Origin: Adineta ricciae
Taxonomy: Eukaryota; Rotifera; Eurotatoria; Adinetida; Adinetidae
Assembly: GCA_905250025.1 (NCBI GenBank)
Contig: CAJNOJ010000023.1
Span: 248,001 to 312,000, forward strand
DNA: 64,000 bases
Direction: 5' to 3'
Below, piece by piece: positions 23,501 through 36,700 of the stretch (the first letter of the stretch is position 1; the number at the start of each line of letters is the position of its first letter). The notes below the pieces were generated by a model. The model ran no database searches. It was given only the letters and a program-made list of their open reading frames with translations, and was not told the DNA's origin. Both the position numbers and the translations under genes were made by a program.

Positions 23501-26500
23501 CGAAAATTACTGATTCGAAAACAACCACTCAACTTCAGACATGGATCGATGAACTGTATGCTGAAGGTTCAACAAATACTTTAGCTGCACTTCGTTTTGC
23601 ACTTGCTGATACAGTCACAGAAGCGATCTATCTGTTAACCGATGGACGACCTGATCAGGTAAAGTTGCATTTGACATATAACTTGTCTGAACGATTCGTC
23701 CTTCAGAGCGAACGGCATATTCTTTCCCAAGTTCAATACCGTCAGAAAGTACCGATACATACCATTGCATTCAATTGTCAAGATCAAATTGCAAACCAAT
23801 TTCTAATTGATTTATCTAAACAAACAGGTGGCCGATTTCATTCATTCAATTACGGATTGGGCGATGAACCATCACGTGAAATACCGGAAGTAATTGACTT
23901 TCTTTTTCTTAATCTCTGTCATATTTTAACTATATGTTTTTGCGCAAAACAGAGTGAAGATGTTATTAAATTGAAACAAGAATTAGCACGTGGTGAAAAA
24001 GAACTGAAACATGTAGCCGATTTACGGGATGAATGTACCGGTCGTGCATGGTCGTTGACTTCCATCGAAGCTAAATATAAAATTCCACAACTGAGTGCAC
24101 GTCCCGTTTCGTTACCGATGCGAACACAGAGCTCTTTAGATACGGCGTCTCGATCGAAGATTGTTTGTGAGTGAAGATTTTATCTTTCAAATGCCTTTTT
24201 TCGTACAACACTTGCAATTGAAGAAACCGAATGAAAAAAAGAAAATGAATTCTTCTTTCCTTCAGTCAGTCTCTCTTGAAACCTTTTCCTCCTCCTGTTC
24301 ACATGTGTTGCTATGCGACTTGCGTATGCAAGTCTTGTAGTTGTTTTTCATTTCTTCTAAAAATACTTATCATTGCTTAGCGTCAATGCCACATCGTCTA
24401 GATCGGAGAAAATGTTCTTCCGCATTGTCGAGTCGTAAACAAAAGCCAAAACCAGGTAGAAAATACAAAATACCGTCATATTTTTCTCAGCACTTTCCTC
24501 TTATAGGAGCAAAAGTTATCGATCGAACAAGTAGAGTTTATTATACACCCGATCAGTGGCTTTTGCCAGAGACAGAAGAATACCTAAGAAGAAATGATAA
24601 ACAACACCATCACGCGCCTATTGTCGAACACTACGAAACACAACTAGACAAAGACAATTTATCCCCTTCCGAACCAACCGAAAAGATGCCGTAAGTTGTG
24701 TACTATCAAAAACCTATTAAAATATAGTTGTTATCGTTGATAGAACACCTTATGATGAAGTGAAAGCTTATTTGAAAAAGAACAGTCTGGTCAACAGAGG
24801 TTTAACCATACTCGATGTTCTCTATCCAACGTCCATCACAATAAGACAGCCAACATATGTACAAGTGATTGATCGTCATGTTTTGGCTAAAGTTTGGGAC
24901 GATGTAAACGTCCTCATCTATGAATATTCTTGAGCTCAAATCATTCGTTCTGTTTTTAGATTTTACCATTCACATATGGATCACATGTTAACAAACTTCG
25001 ATTAGTGAATTGTTACGCTGTTGATTTGGAAAAGTACGAATCGAATTTGAAAGAGCAAATCGGTGATTATTATAAGTGAGTTGGAAATTTGTTTCAATCA
25101 TATCATTTGTTGAATGGTTTCTCTCAAGATTTACTTCGAGATTTATTTGGGATCATTTAAGTGATGATGACAAGAGAACGTAAGTATTTAGTCACATAAG
25201 TCTTTCTCATCGATTATATTGAATATATTTGCAATTTTGCAATTCGATTAAGACTTGCTCCAAGTGTTTATTGGATAACTTTAACAGATGAAGATCAAAA
25301 GGGGTAAGTAGACCAGAGACATTCGGTATTGATCATACTCATTTTAATATATAGATTTGCTCAACAAATAACTGCTGATGAATACGCCAGCCAAACGTAA
25401 TAGATTTGTATAGTTTTAATCATCTGTACATCAAAATATTTTCATTTTAGGGCTTTGGAATTATTCGCTTGGCGTCAGTTGAGTGATGATAAACAAAATA
25501 GGTTTGCATTGACTAAGACATGTTTCTGTTAACGATCTGATTTATTAACTTGTTGTGCATTTCAGCTTCCTGCAAAAAACACCGAGCTATGGTGATAAGA
25601 CTCAAGTTATCCTAAAGAATGCACTAAAAAATACCAACGATGAGTCAGCTCTTGAAGGAGTTGCACGCATGGATACTGAAATAAAACGAGCAGTCAAGTT
25701 CTTACAGATTTCAACAGATCTACGTCAACATCAAAAGCGAGCTGAAGTAAAATCCTGTTCTTGTCTTTTTAAATATCGATTACCTGACCGCATTATCGTC
25801 TTTAGATTGAATCGAAATCAGTGGTTGAACAACATCCAGTTGTTAAGACAAAACCAGCCAACCATCGACATATTGGTCAACGTGTTCTCTGTCGTTATGA
25901 TCCAGATGGTTATTTCTACAGCGGTACATTACGTGCAGGTTTAGACGGTCGATTGATGGTTTTATTTGATATGGACATTGAACAAGAAGCTATTGGACAT
26001 ATTCTCTGGCCAAAAAATCATTCCAATAACTATTCAACTCTATTTTTGAATGATTGCGTACTTGTTCATCAAATGAGAGGTGATGAAGAGTATTGGACAC
26101 CCGGTTTAGTCATGGGTCTTCCGGGTGCTTTTGCTCTACCATCGAATACCTATATGATTCAAGCACACGATCCAATGTCCAAACATGTGAGAATAAAATA
26201 CGAAACTTGGTACAATGTACGAAAAGAGAAAAATAATCGTTTTAGATCTACGCGCACCGAAAGGATCTGGTTCGGATAACCGTAGCATTATATCAACGAA
26301 GCGTTCTCTATCTTGAACATATGTAGTAAGCGTTTTTTCTAGTCGGTGCCGCTCAAATCTCTTATTTTTATTTTAGCCGAAGAACAGGGAGACGACCTGC
26401 ACCAGTAGAACCAGATACACCACCAGTTCAAACGCCAACTGATTCTCAAACTCAAGGTATAGTATTCGTTCAGACATTCTATTTCGAAACAAACATTTCT

Positions 26501-28424
26501 ATTTTTCTTTCAGAGACTCCTGGAGATCTTCTTAGCAAACTAGAAGAAAAAATCGAACGTTATAATGAAACATATCGTACTCAATATGAACAATTGTTAA
26601 TGGTAAATATTCAGACAACAAAAATCACGACTACGATATTTTCCTTAATTAGATGCAAGAAGATCATACGGGAGCGATCCGAATTTTACAAGAAGACGTG
26701 AAAAAGCGACCACAGTCGGCACTAGTCCCAGCGGCGAAACCAAAAGTTGAGCGTGTAGTAGATCCGTCACCACCACCACGACCATCAAAATCGAGGACGA
26801 GCCTAAAGTCGAAACCAAAACCAGAACCTGTAGTAGTTTCGCCATCACCACCACCAAAATCACCACGCATTGAAAATGGTACAGAAGTCTTTGCAGTGTG
26901 GTCTGAAGATGATGGATTGGTTTATAAAGTACGTACAACGAAATCACGATTGATTGAGATATATGAAAGAAAGAAGGAAGGAAAGAAAGAAAGAATTGTC
27001 AATTGAGATACAATTACATTTGATCAAAAACAAAACTTCCTTCCGTTTAATGAAAACCTAAGTGAGCGTATAAGATTGAATTACATTGCAATTAAGCTTG
27101 ACGATAGCAGAATCTTTTCTTCTATTCTTAGTTCTTCTCGATCGTTTTATCCTCCAGCTAAGCTTTAAGATCGATAAAAAGTCATTGTAGTCAATATTCA
27201 ATGCTCAAAATTAGATCGGGTTTCCTTTGATTGAACGAACAAATTATTGTTTGTTCAGTTCTTTTGTATTATATGTAAGAAAATCAATGAATGAAAAGCT
27301 TCTGTATAAGAGAACAAATCACAAGAGATTTAGACTATTTGTGATTAGAAAAAACATATTTTTCTTTGAGATTTATTATAATCAACGGAGCGCGTAAACT
27401 GTTGCTTAAAGCAAGCACATGAATCTATCACTTGTAAATCCGACGCTTTTCTTTCATGCTAGATACAACTTATAATCGAAGTTATAGAGCGTGCTTTTAT
27501 GTTTAATTTTAGAGCATTGTGGAACAATCGGTTGATGAGGATCATTACCATGCTGTTCGTGACGATTTAGACGGAATCGATGGTACTATCGCACGTAATG
27601 ACATATTTCTCCGAGAAGATCGTGTTCTTCTCAAAGACAGGCCTGTAAGAAAATCAATCATAATTATCCTTTGTTTTTAACATGATTTATTGTATTCAAG
27701 GAGAAATCATTTGCATTTATTCAATACCCTGATGATAGTCGTCACTGTTTCTGTCCAGCCGTGATCCGTCATCAAAAAGGAAGCGAAACAACCGTTCGCT
27801 TTTATGATTGTCTCGAAACAGATCTGGATAGTAAAACAAAAGTCATACCGATCAACGAAAGTCAATTTGAACATTATTCAAAACTACGTATCGGAAAAGA
27901 AATATCTCTCTTGAATCAAGTTACTGTCGCTTTCAATAACAAAACTAACACATTCATGTTAGGTAGAAACATCAAATATTTCCTTTTCTCAGTTCGAATT
28001 AAGTCATATCTCCATTAGGTACAATTAAAGAACGTATTGGACTTGGTCATACATATACTATTGAATGGCATGATGGGCGTGAGGGTAAACAAGACGATGA
28101 ATTTTTGTTTACAGGAACATTTTCACGGCCTGATAAACACAAGAAGGGAGATTATGTTTTGGCTGTGAATGAAACTAATTATGTATACGAGCCAGCTAGA
28201 GTGATTTCGGTTTCGCCCGATCATAAAACTGTAACAGTTAAATACATCGATGTACAGAATGAAAAAGAGGATAGTTCAAGAGCAGAGTAAGTAATTTGCT
28301 TATAGGAAAGAAAGCCAAACCTAACTTTGTTTATATTTCTAGAACACACATCTCGGCAACGGCGACATTTATAATCAGTAAAGACCATTATAATAGAATT
28401 TTGAAGCTTTATCGTAAGAAATGA
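20556..28424 (+). CDS. VWA3B: von Willebrand factor A domain-containing protein 3B
   Basis: A gene of more than 20 short exons. Early exons: 20556-20723, 20787-20883, 21352-21443, 21503-21753, 21815-21894. The order matches VWA3B: EWIQRYGLKSQKL, a first VWA-like region, a second module (SSSEWLKAYGIDAQKLD, NAKYCDQFAHITYPDG), WLRKGSRDLFG, then a VWA domain with the MIDAS-type DTSVSMKNH, then AIYLLTDGRPDQ. The C-terminal part (25.8-28.4 kb) carries repeated Tudor-like DUF4537 segments (GQRVLCRYDPDGYFYSGTL and GDYVLAVNETNYVYEPARV). Function is poorly known; vertebrate VWA3B is expressed in ciliated tissue and linked to ataxia. The first VWA reads VCDCKTTD, lacking the DxSxS metal site. A ~585-bp intron at 26929-27513 is unusually long for this gene. 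Confidence 0.9.
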
Positions 28425-28496
28425 CATTATTTTTCTGTATTTGAGGAAAAAAGTGACCCTTTATTATTATACACAAAATATCCGCTTTTCTACTGA

Positions 28497-28502
28497 AATA
28501 AA
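28497..28502 (+). terminator. Polyadenylation signal of VWA3B
   Basis: AATAAA lies 73 nt after the VWA3B stop codon, in the ~200-bp interval before the convergent neurexin-type gene. Confidence 0.55.
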
Positions 28503-28621
28503 CATGTCTATTGACAGATGAATGTCTTTTCTTTTCATTTGTGCATATCTATCTGTTTATTCGTAGAGTGAAGACATAGAAGATTCGTAAAAAGCGTCTA
28601 TAAAGAAGCATTCTCGATCAT

Positions 28622-29090
28622 TTACACATACCATTCTCGAGAATCAACACCATTTTGTTCATTCGTGGTTAGCAGTTTCTGCCGGTGATGATTGGATGAG
28701 GTTATTTTACCACCACAACCGGCGCTTTCATGATTATCCAAATGCGTATTGATAACAAAGTTTTTACTTTCATCTATTTTATATGAACCTTCATCACGAT
28801 TGCGATATTTAACGAAAGCATAAATAATGATGATGATTAAAATCACACTAGCACTGACGCATCCGACCAGTAATGCTATATTAAATGTTCGACTTGTACC
28901 CCGTTGTGTCGTTTCGAAAAGACTAACATTTGAAAATAATGATGTTGTTGTTGTTGAATTATTGTAATCGGTATCAACGGGAAGATTATTTTCATTCGAT
29001 GACATTAGTGTAGTAATAGTTGAAGATAATGATTGATCGACAACGGAAAGAACAGCATTTTGATGACGAAATGATGAAGTTTGTTGTGGA
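28622..29090 (-). CDS. Neurexin-type transmembrane and cytoplasmic tail (short, stand-alone gene)
   Basis: The last exon (28622-29090, acceptor CAG at 29091-29093) encodes a Ser/Thr/Asn-rich stalk, one transmembrane helix (NIALLVGCVSASVILIIIII) and a tail. The juxtamembrane KYRNRDEGSYKIDESKNFVI is nearly identical to neurexins (KYRNRDEGSY...), and the C-terminus EWYV is a PDZ-binding end like the neurexin EYYV. Neurexins are presynaptic adhesion proteins that bind CASK and Mint through this tail. No LamG or EGF exon is found on this strand upstream to 64 kb. Upstream (about 29140-29240) the frame reads a hydrophobic FLLFQSVVLVFIL, a possible signal peptide that would splice in phase, but without an ATG in that exon; the true start is therefore unknown. 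Confidence 0.75.
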
Positions 29091-31635
29091 CTGACACAAC
29101 GTTAGGAAGAAGAAGAGAGCGAAGAATAGCAAAACCACTTGATGAGTCGTAAGTAGTTTGTTGATGTTCACAATAAGATAAAAACAAGAACTACTGATTG
29201 GAAAAGTAAGAATCGTTTAAATATCTTCAAGTTAGAGGAGCAAATCGAGAAGAAATGCCGTCTCTGTGTCACAGCAGGACTGCAGATACCTAATGTCAGA
29301 AAAAAATGAATAATGTGTTTTTTTTGGTATGTGAAATCTTATTATTATAACAGAAAATATTGAAAGGAGGGAGAGGGAGAGAGAGCGAATAGATCTTAGT
29401 GTTGGCAATTGGATAGAACGACAGCAAAGGCACAGCTAGTGGAAAAGATCCTTTCACACACACGCACTCTCTCTCTCTCTCTTTTTCTTTCTTTTCTCTA
29501 TCTGATATTTTTTTTTGTCTGCATGTAAAAAGCAAACGACAATGCTCGCGCATGGCCCACTGTTCCTATTACTCAAGAAGATGACGAGAAAGCAAGGACG
29601 ACGATGTAGAGGAATTATAATAATTTTTTGTGACGCGAACAAGAAAAGAGGAAGACACACGCACACCACATATACACGCAAGCGTCACTACAGAGAAATA
29701 GAATTCTATCACATCCCCACTGTAACAAAAAAAGAGAGAATGCACATTCACTAACATACAACTCGTGTTTTATGCCGCTATTTGACTTTTCCGTAAATAA
29801 ATGCTAGTTTCCAGTGCATAAAGTGATAGAAGAAGGAAAAATCTCAACGGCGGCAAAGTTGTATTGAAATGGCGAAACGTTTAACAATAGCATACAGACG
29901 ACTGTTAGGAAAAACAAAACTTAATTCATCTGTTTGCGGCAAGGTTTAGTCTTGAAGTTTTTCCGCATATTCTCTTTCTTTTTCAATCTTGAACATATTC
30001 ATTGGCACTCGTGTAGATGAAGTGTTTCCATTTTATTCAAGATGACAAAGATAACTACAAATAAGAACAGACAGCTTTGGATAAATCTGCTAATTAAATC
30101 AGTCCTATCTAACACTTAGTTGACTCTAATTCATCCGTGTTTATTTGACAAGAAACAATTTCGACGAAGTTTTTCGATGACGAAGTTCCTTTTTGGAATG
30201 GTCATTCAATCAAATGAATTCATCCAAATGCGTATATAGAATGTAATCGAAGATAATGCTGTTTCGACTAAGACTGAATCGTAACAGCATTAGACTTACT
30301 CGTTCGTGTGCTTTTTTCCATGCTGAGTACGCCTTCCGATCAGTGGTAATGCTTTGATTCCCAAGATGAACTAGACATTGATTAATTGAAATCTGTTTGG
30401 ATAGATAAGATTTTATCATCTGACAAAAAACCCTTTTGCTTAGAGCGATTTTTTCCTCAATTTTTCTAACTTGATGTATCAACAAATATCCGTCGGTCGA
30501 TGCGAACTCCGACGATGAATATTGATATCTCATGTGAAGTAAAAGTGATAATTAGAGTACGCAGGTGCAAACAATTAGATTTCATTTAGGGAAATATTAG
30601 AAGCCGACGACACATGTAGGACACAGATGGTGAAGGATAAGGGAAACAGAATATCATTTCATTAATGGAGTCTGTCTGTGGAAGGTCATACATGAAATAT
30701 TCTTTAGAGAGCAGATTATTTTAAGAAACAAGCACTTTCCTTTGTTACAATGGTTATGTAAATGTCTAATGAATTTGGTTCCAGCAGGACGAACGAAGAA
30801 TAGCTAAATGCGACGTTTGAATCGATCTATTCTTTACTGAATTGCTTCATCCTATAGAGCATGTGATAGAATACTATTCACAGGATTAGTTATTAGGCGA
30901 GAAAATTAGATCTAAATTAAATAAGACGAATGTAACTATGATAGATAATATAAAAGTACGCGATACTTGTCATACGTCATTACTTTTTGCTGTCTTCTAA
31001 TTAATCTATCTAAAAGAGCATTCATTTGGTTTTGGGAATTTGCTGGGAAAATGAGAAGTAATCGGAGGAAGAATATTCAGTCGAACGATGAAGTATTGAT
31101 TTTGTCTGGAATGTGATGATCAATTGTTTCGTCAATATTTTCTGAGTCAAGTATGTCGTGACAAAAATAATTACTGAAATGATGTGCTCAAATTGACAGA
31201 TGTCGGAGATTTAATTAGGTTTATGAATATGGGTAATTGAGCGATTAAATTTAAAGAGAGATATTGCCTGAAGAGTACTTTTGAAAAAAGTGAAATTGTA
31301 AGTAAACAACGAGTAAACTGTTTGCACAGATGTTTCTCATGTACAGGCTGATAAAGAAAACAATCTTGAAGAGACTGACGAGACAATTGATTGCCTCTAT
31401 TGATAAGCTTCCATGCATCGTGTCTATCGACAAAAAATGCGGAAAATGTCAACCGAAAAAGCAAGACACATTAATGTGAACAATAAAGCGAATATTATAT
31501 TCTCATGTGTCTTATGTATATCGGTGGAGACAAGATGGATACATGAGGCTTTTACACGCTTATTGATTTGATCAAACATGACTGTAATGAACGAAACACG
31601 TAAAAAAAGGATGTGTCATTGGATCAACTAAAGGC
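29091..31635. other. Intergenic interval with simple repeats
   Basis: About 2.5 kb. It includes the probable 5' end of the neurexin-type gene and a CA/CT-rich simple-repeat stretch at 29455-29500. One ORF of 107 codons on the minus strand (30210-30533) is listed separately. Otherwise nothing recognisable. Confidence 0.5.
30210..30533 (-). CDS. Unrecognised ORF, 107 residues
   Basis: An ORF starting MRYQYSSSEF with a predicted helical middle (RKIEEKIALSKRVFCQMIKS, then AYSAWKKAHERVSLM). It is longer than expected by chance in AT-rich DNA but shows no known motif, no flanking exons that I could join, and no clear polyadenylation signal. It could be a small gene, an exon of a larger one or a remnant. 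Confidence 0.25.
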   Translation of the reverse strand: MRYQYSSSEFASTDGYLLIHQVRKIEEKIALSKRVFCQMIKSYLSKQISINQCLVHLGNQSITTDRKAYSAWKKAHERVSLMLLRFSLSRNSIIFDYILYTHLDEFI

Positions 31636-32027
31636 AGATTTGAACGGTGCGTCTCTTATGATCCGCTTCTACCACTGGAAGAAGCACGTCAATCATTAGT
31701 GGAAATTGTATCTTGACTATCCACAAGACGCGGAAGCAACGTGCTGGGTTTTTTTTTCAACATATGCAACTTTGTTAAGTGTCCTCGAGTCCGACTTATA
31801 TCTCGGTAATGTTGGTACATGCACACTTTTTCGCCATTGAAACATTTAATGCCTGTACAATACGTTCTCATTCACATTTTCAAGTTGAAGATGAAATCTT
31901 ATTCTTACCAGACACTCATTTCGAAATAAAATCTCAACTAAATCCAGTACCAGATCTACAACATCGTTCACTTGTACTAAAAAACGACTGCTACACGATC
32001 TACTTGAATCATCATTTGAAGGTATGA
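31636..32027 (+). pseudogene. Decayed ADP-ribosyltransferase (ART) copy
   Basis: Pieces of an arginine-type ADP-ribosyltransferase lie in order but in different frames. 31636 onward reads YDPLLPLEEARQSLVEIVS then a stop. In another frame come CWVFFSTYATLLSVLES and DLYLGNVGTCTLF, the region of the S-T-S strand. After another shift come FAIETFNACTIRSHSHF and VEDEILFLPDTHFEIKSQL, the region of the E-x-E catalytic loop. Such genes, often fused to repeats, are abundant in bdelloid rotifers. At least two frame changes break the reading frame and the N-terminal half is missing, so this copy should not make an active enzyme. Confidence 0.6.
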
Positions 32028-32519
32028 GAAATTTGGACAAAACGAGTCAAGCATCATTTTGTCATTTTTGAAAAGAATGCTCAATTATGTCTGCCAGCCG
32101 ATAGGATAAGAGAGAGAGTATGTTTCACTCAGCTATTCAGTAGTCCGCTAGATTTGAAAAGCTACCGCTTTTAACATGCGTTTCATGCTGTTGGCAACGG
32201 ACTGATTTCCTTTGAAGTGATGAATGATAAACTTTGCTAGAGAATGTTAAGCGTGCAAAGGAAATAGAGTAAATGCGTCACGCTACATGATGATCTAAAG
32301 AATAAGGGCAAAGATAATCATCGTACTCACATTTCATGTTATGTGCTGCTGAAAAAACTTATTTTATTCTACTGTATATCAACAAGATCCTCTGAAACTT
32401 CCACTATCAAAATAAAGTGCTAATCAGTAAATATTCACTAACAACCTCATGCATCAATCGATATCTATGTTACAATCCACCCTTTGGCTATCTTTAGCCA
32501 TTAGTACAAATAAAAGACA

Positions 32520-33548
32520 GCATTTGCAGTGTTTATCTCTGCACTTATCCTAGTCAATGCATTCATCGTTTTAGCTGTCATATTGAGTTCGCGAAATAGA
32601 ATTCCTCTATCTGAAATGATTATTGCAACAACTACTGTTGGTAACCATTTCTTCCTCGAACAACTCTAGCATATCTTGATTGCGTGCGTACTTAGTTCCC
32701 ACACGAGTTGATCCCCATGGACAAACTCCTGATCCGATATCAACCGCAGACACGTGCAGATTCTACTCAATGGTGTTCTAAATCCGTTATTAGAAAGTGA
32801 CGTTAATGCCCAAGGTACACAGGTAGTCTCTACAAGTGGATGGCATCATTTCGATTTTGTTTGCGATGCGAAAGGAAACGAAGCAATAATATATATTGTT
32901 GGACAAATTGAGGCAAAAATAGCCTCTATCAAACATCATGATATGTTCTTCCAAAATAATAATTCACTATTTATAGTTGGTGCTGGATTTCAAGATTACA
33001 TTGACCATCTATCGATATCATTTCAAGCTACAGCTGAAGAAGTGATTATATGGGACGCAACAACTGTAGGCTATTATCCTATTTATGTCAGAAATGTATG
33101 ATGCTTTCTATCGAGTCTATGACTTTTTCTTACTATCACAAATCGGTTTCATTGTGTCCTTAACATGAGCCTTGCAAATGCCGACAGTAGCCTTGTCGCT
33201 CACCTACCGGATGCAACTTGGACCGGCCACAGGGAAACTATTCGCGTTATTGCAATGCCAGCAGAACAATGATTCCATGTTACATTTACATGGAATATTG
33301 TTAATCGAGTGAATCTTTATCAATCGGAAGACTATTAGGACATTTATGAAACAATGGAAACTGTGGTGAAATTTAATACTGATGTTCATAATATGAGCTT
33401 GCTAACAATGATAATGACGTTAGGAAAATATATGGGTCCAATTAAATGTGAAACTCCGGATGGCAGAGATTCGACAAAGAAATTTAATGAATCATTAGTT
33501 GAACTGCATGTCGTTTCACGTGAATTGACTTACGACGAAGAAGTTTAA
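32520..33548 (+). pseudogene. Decayed membrane protein with two LamG-like domains
   Basis: From about 32526 the frame reads a transmembrane or signal-anchor helix (AVFISALILVNAFIVLAVIL) and then a stop. In a shifted frame, 32754-33101 reads a LamG/concanavalin-like beta-sandwich (GWHHFDFVCDAKGNEAIIYI; LSISFQATAEEVIIWDA). A second LamG-like part follows to 33548 (FHVTFTWNIVNRVNLYQ; LVELHVVSRELTYDEEV), interrupted by in-frame stops near 33270 and 33340. The pieces are collinear and intronless, consistent with one degraded gene of the type signal-anchor plus LamG repeats. The parent family was not identified. Confidence 0.5.
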
Positions 33549-33751
33549 TCACTGTCTACTCCAGTCTCTTTGCAAAATGAGAAAAGTTAATTATTTACTG
33601 TATTCGTACAAATATAATTGAGATGATGTTGTAAGAAGTTGTACGGATCTTTTTTCAAACGCAAAAGAGCTTGACTGACTTCGACACGTACATATATAAT
33701 TCTATTCCAATTAACTAATTGGCGCTATTTAAATGAAAACTAGACCATCAA

Positions 33752-36700
33752 ATGCGTAAATTGTCTCTCGATCGAGTATATGGGTGTTCAACGGCACACC
33801 GTCATAGTATCGTTGCTCTACCGGAAAATCGTGTTGCCTTCCTTGCTGGTTGCTACTTGGTTATTCTCGATTGTCTAACTAATGAGCGACGTTATCTGAC
33901 TTTTTCTGCTATTAAATTTCTTGCCACATCACCTAGTGCCCACTTAATGAGTATAATTGATCAGATTGATGAAGATAGCAATTCACGCATACATATTTAT
34001 TCGACGAAACCAATTGATTTATTGCTCACGATTGAACCTGATCGTTTTGGCAGTTTCATTGGCTTATCAATCGATACAAATGATAGTCTTCTAATGATAT
34101 TGCATAGCGAACCAGCATACATGATAACTATTCGTAAATAAGCATACTGGATGAATTGATTACCGTGATACTTTTCTTCTTGTTCTTTTTTTTCTAGAAG
34201 AAATTTATCATAACGATGATGAATCGAAACGAATGACCATGGTTGATTTGGCTTCAGTCAGAGTCGTTCATGGGCCAGTTGTTAATCGAATGAATAAGAA
34301 AGAGATCATTCCACATGTGGCATTTATTAGCTTTTGTTCATTCTCATCGAAAGTGTTCTGTGCGACAGGTTTAGCTTTGTTTAAACTCTACGAACTTGAT
34401 CAGGAAATAATCCATCAACGGATCATCCATTTTCGCGCAGAATTTTATGCATTTACGTGCCATTGTTGGCTGGCTATCAACAGTATTCTTGTACGATCAA
34501 TTCGCTTCGAATATTTGGAAATAAGTTTGCGTTTGATTCAAAGGCAGCAACAGAGCATGGACATGTATTTTGGATACAAGATGGATCGATTCGTTCGGAT
34601 ATCAGTCTGGAAGAATCGATTACTGTAGATTTACATCTATCTATTCAAGAAACAAATGAAGGAAGGATACTTTTTCGTTACTATCTCATATTTTCACATC
34701 TTTGTTCTGTTTAGATTCAACAGAATTATCTAAAAATGACCATGCGTTATCCGTTGATTTGGAATCTCCATTGACGAATGAAGAAGAAAAAGAAGCACTT
34801 ACCGAGACCAAGCTATATCTTGATCTTTTCGCAGCAAGAGAAATGTCTCCGAATGTTATTGTTTCATTTCGTGAACACTTATTTGTGGTACGATCCTGTG
34901 AATGCAAAAACATCCTTCGAGTTCCATATTTAGTTCGCTCCAATCATGACTGAACCATTCTTTCAAGTCACCACCCGCTATTGTTTGGAGAAGTCATCTG
35001 AACATCATACCAATATGGACAAACATCAAATTCATAAAATGTCTTATGTTTTCGATAACCATTCTTCCATGATCTATGTTCTAACCGATCGTAATCAAAT
35101 CTTTCGCTATACAATCCACCAGACGGAAAACAAAACTGAGCTCGAAGAACAGCATATCTACAGTTTTCATGCCTACCGCATCCGATCTATTGCTCTATGT
35201 ATGCATAAACCATGGCTGATTACTCTTGGCGATGATAATTGGATACGAGTTATCGATTATGAGGATAATAATCGAGAAGTTGTCTCAAAATACCTTCCCG
35301 ATGGTGCACAGGCAATCACCGGTAAAATTAGCCAATCTATAGGAACTATGATTTTTCTTTGGATAGGATGAATTCAAGGTTCGGATCCGTATGGTTTTCA
35401 TCTATGTTTAGCAATGTCCAATCATTTTCAATTATATCTCATAACAAATTACGAATTACGTATGATACATCAATATGAGACACGCAATGTACGCGAAGTA
35501 GAAATGAGTCAATCAGGACATTTAATAGCCGTCGTCACAAATAATTTGATAAAAATTTATTCTACAATACATTTTAACTTAATCAGCCAATTACGTGGTC
35601 ATGTAGGCAAAATAAAACAAATCGTCTGGTGTAAATACGATTCGATTCTTATCAGTTGTAGTACGGATGGTATGATCTATATATTTAATATTTATACCGG
35701 TAACCAATTTCAAAGCAAAACTCATCCAATTCACATTAATTGAATTATAGGTATGCGAGAAGGTGAGATCATCACCAAACAGTTTCGTTATGTCGGAATA
35801 GCTGTCACTCACGACTGCAATCGTATCTATGGAATCACATCTGATTCGAGTATTAAATTATTTAACAATACACATTTAGAGCAGGAATGCTCAATTGAGA
35901 ACAATTTCATTCCATCAGCGATATGTTTATCAAAATCAGAACGATTGCTTTTCGTTGGCATGACGAATGGTACAATTCGAATTTTTACAACTCCGTTAAC
36001 AGCGAACACGTATATGGATTTACCTGCACATTGTTCGACTATACGACGATTCCTAGTGTCGTCCAACGATGAATATTTAATATCGATTGCTGAATCAGCA
36101 TATGTCTTATTGTTTAAACAGACACTTAATACATTGAGTTCAGTTTCTAATCAATTTTCTGAACTGCTATTAGAAAATCTAGATGTAATCAATCAATCAA
36201 AACGCGTGCGCACAACGTTTGAATACATTCTTGTGACGAAATCCGAATTTGATGAACAACAACAGAAAATCAAAGAAATCCAAGAAAGAATCAAGTAGAT
36301 TCTACGCAAAGAAAGTATCATCTCCTTCATTAACTAGTCGTTCCCTTTTGTAGTGAATTTGATACTGAAAATAATTTAAAGCTACGCACAAAACAGATCG
36401 CTTTCTCCAACGAGCTCACTGCTCATTCTACCCAATTTCAAACAGCAATGAAACAACTTCTTGACGAATACCAACAACTAAAATTAGACATTAGCAATGA
36501 ACATGCCGAATTTGCTAAACGAAAAAACGATATCGATGAAAAATACGATATACTTCAAACGCATTCAGAAGTCATCTACGAAAACCAAATGATTGACCTG
36601 GTATTTCATAAACCGTAATGCCACATATCCAAGATCTTCGAGCGATGAGAGTCCAAAATCATGGATATGTGGTTTACGTACGATGGGATCTAATCTTCTT

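Noticed and set aside
29455..29760. ORFs on both strands in a CA/CT-rich stretch
   Set aside because: Generated by simple repeats (Lys/Arg/Glu or Ser/Leu runs) rather than coding constraint.
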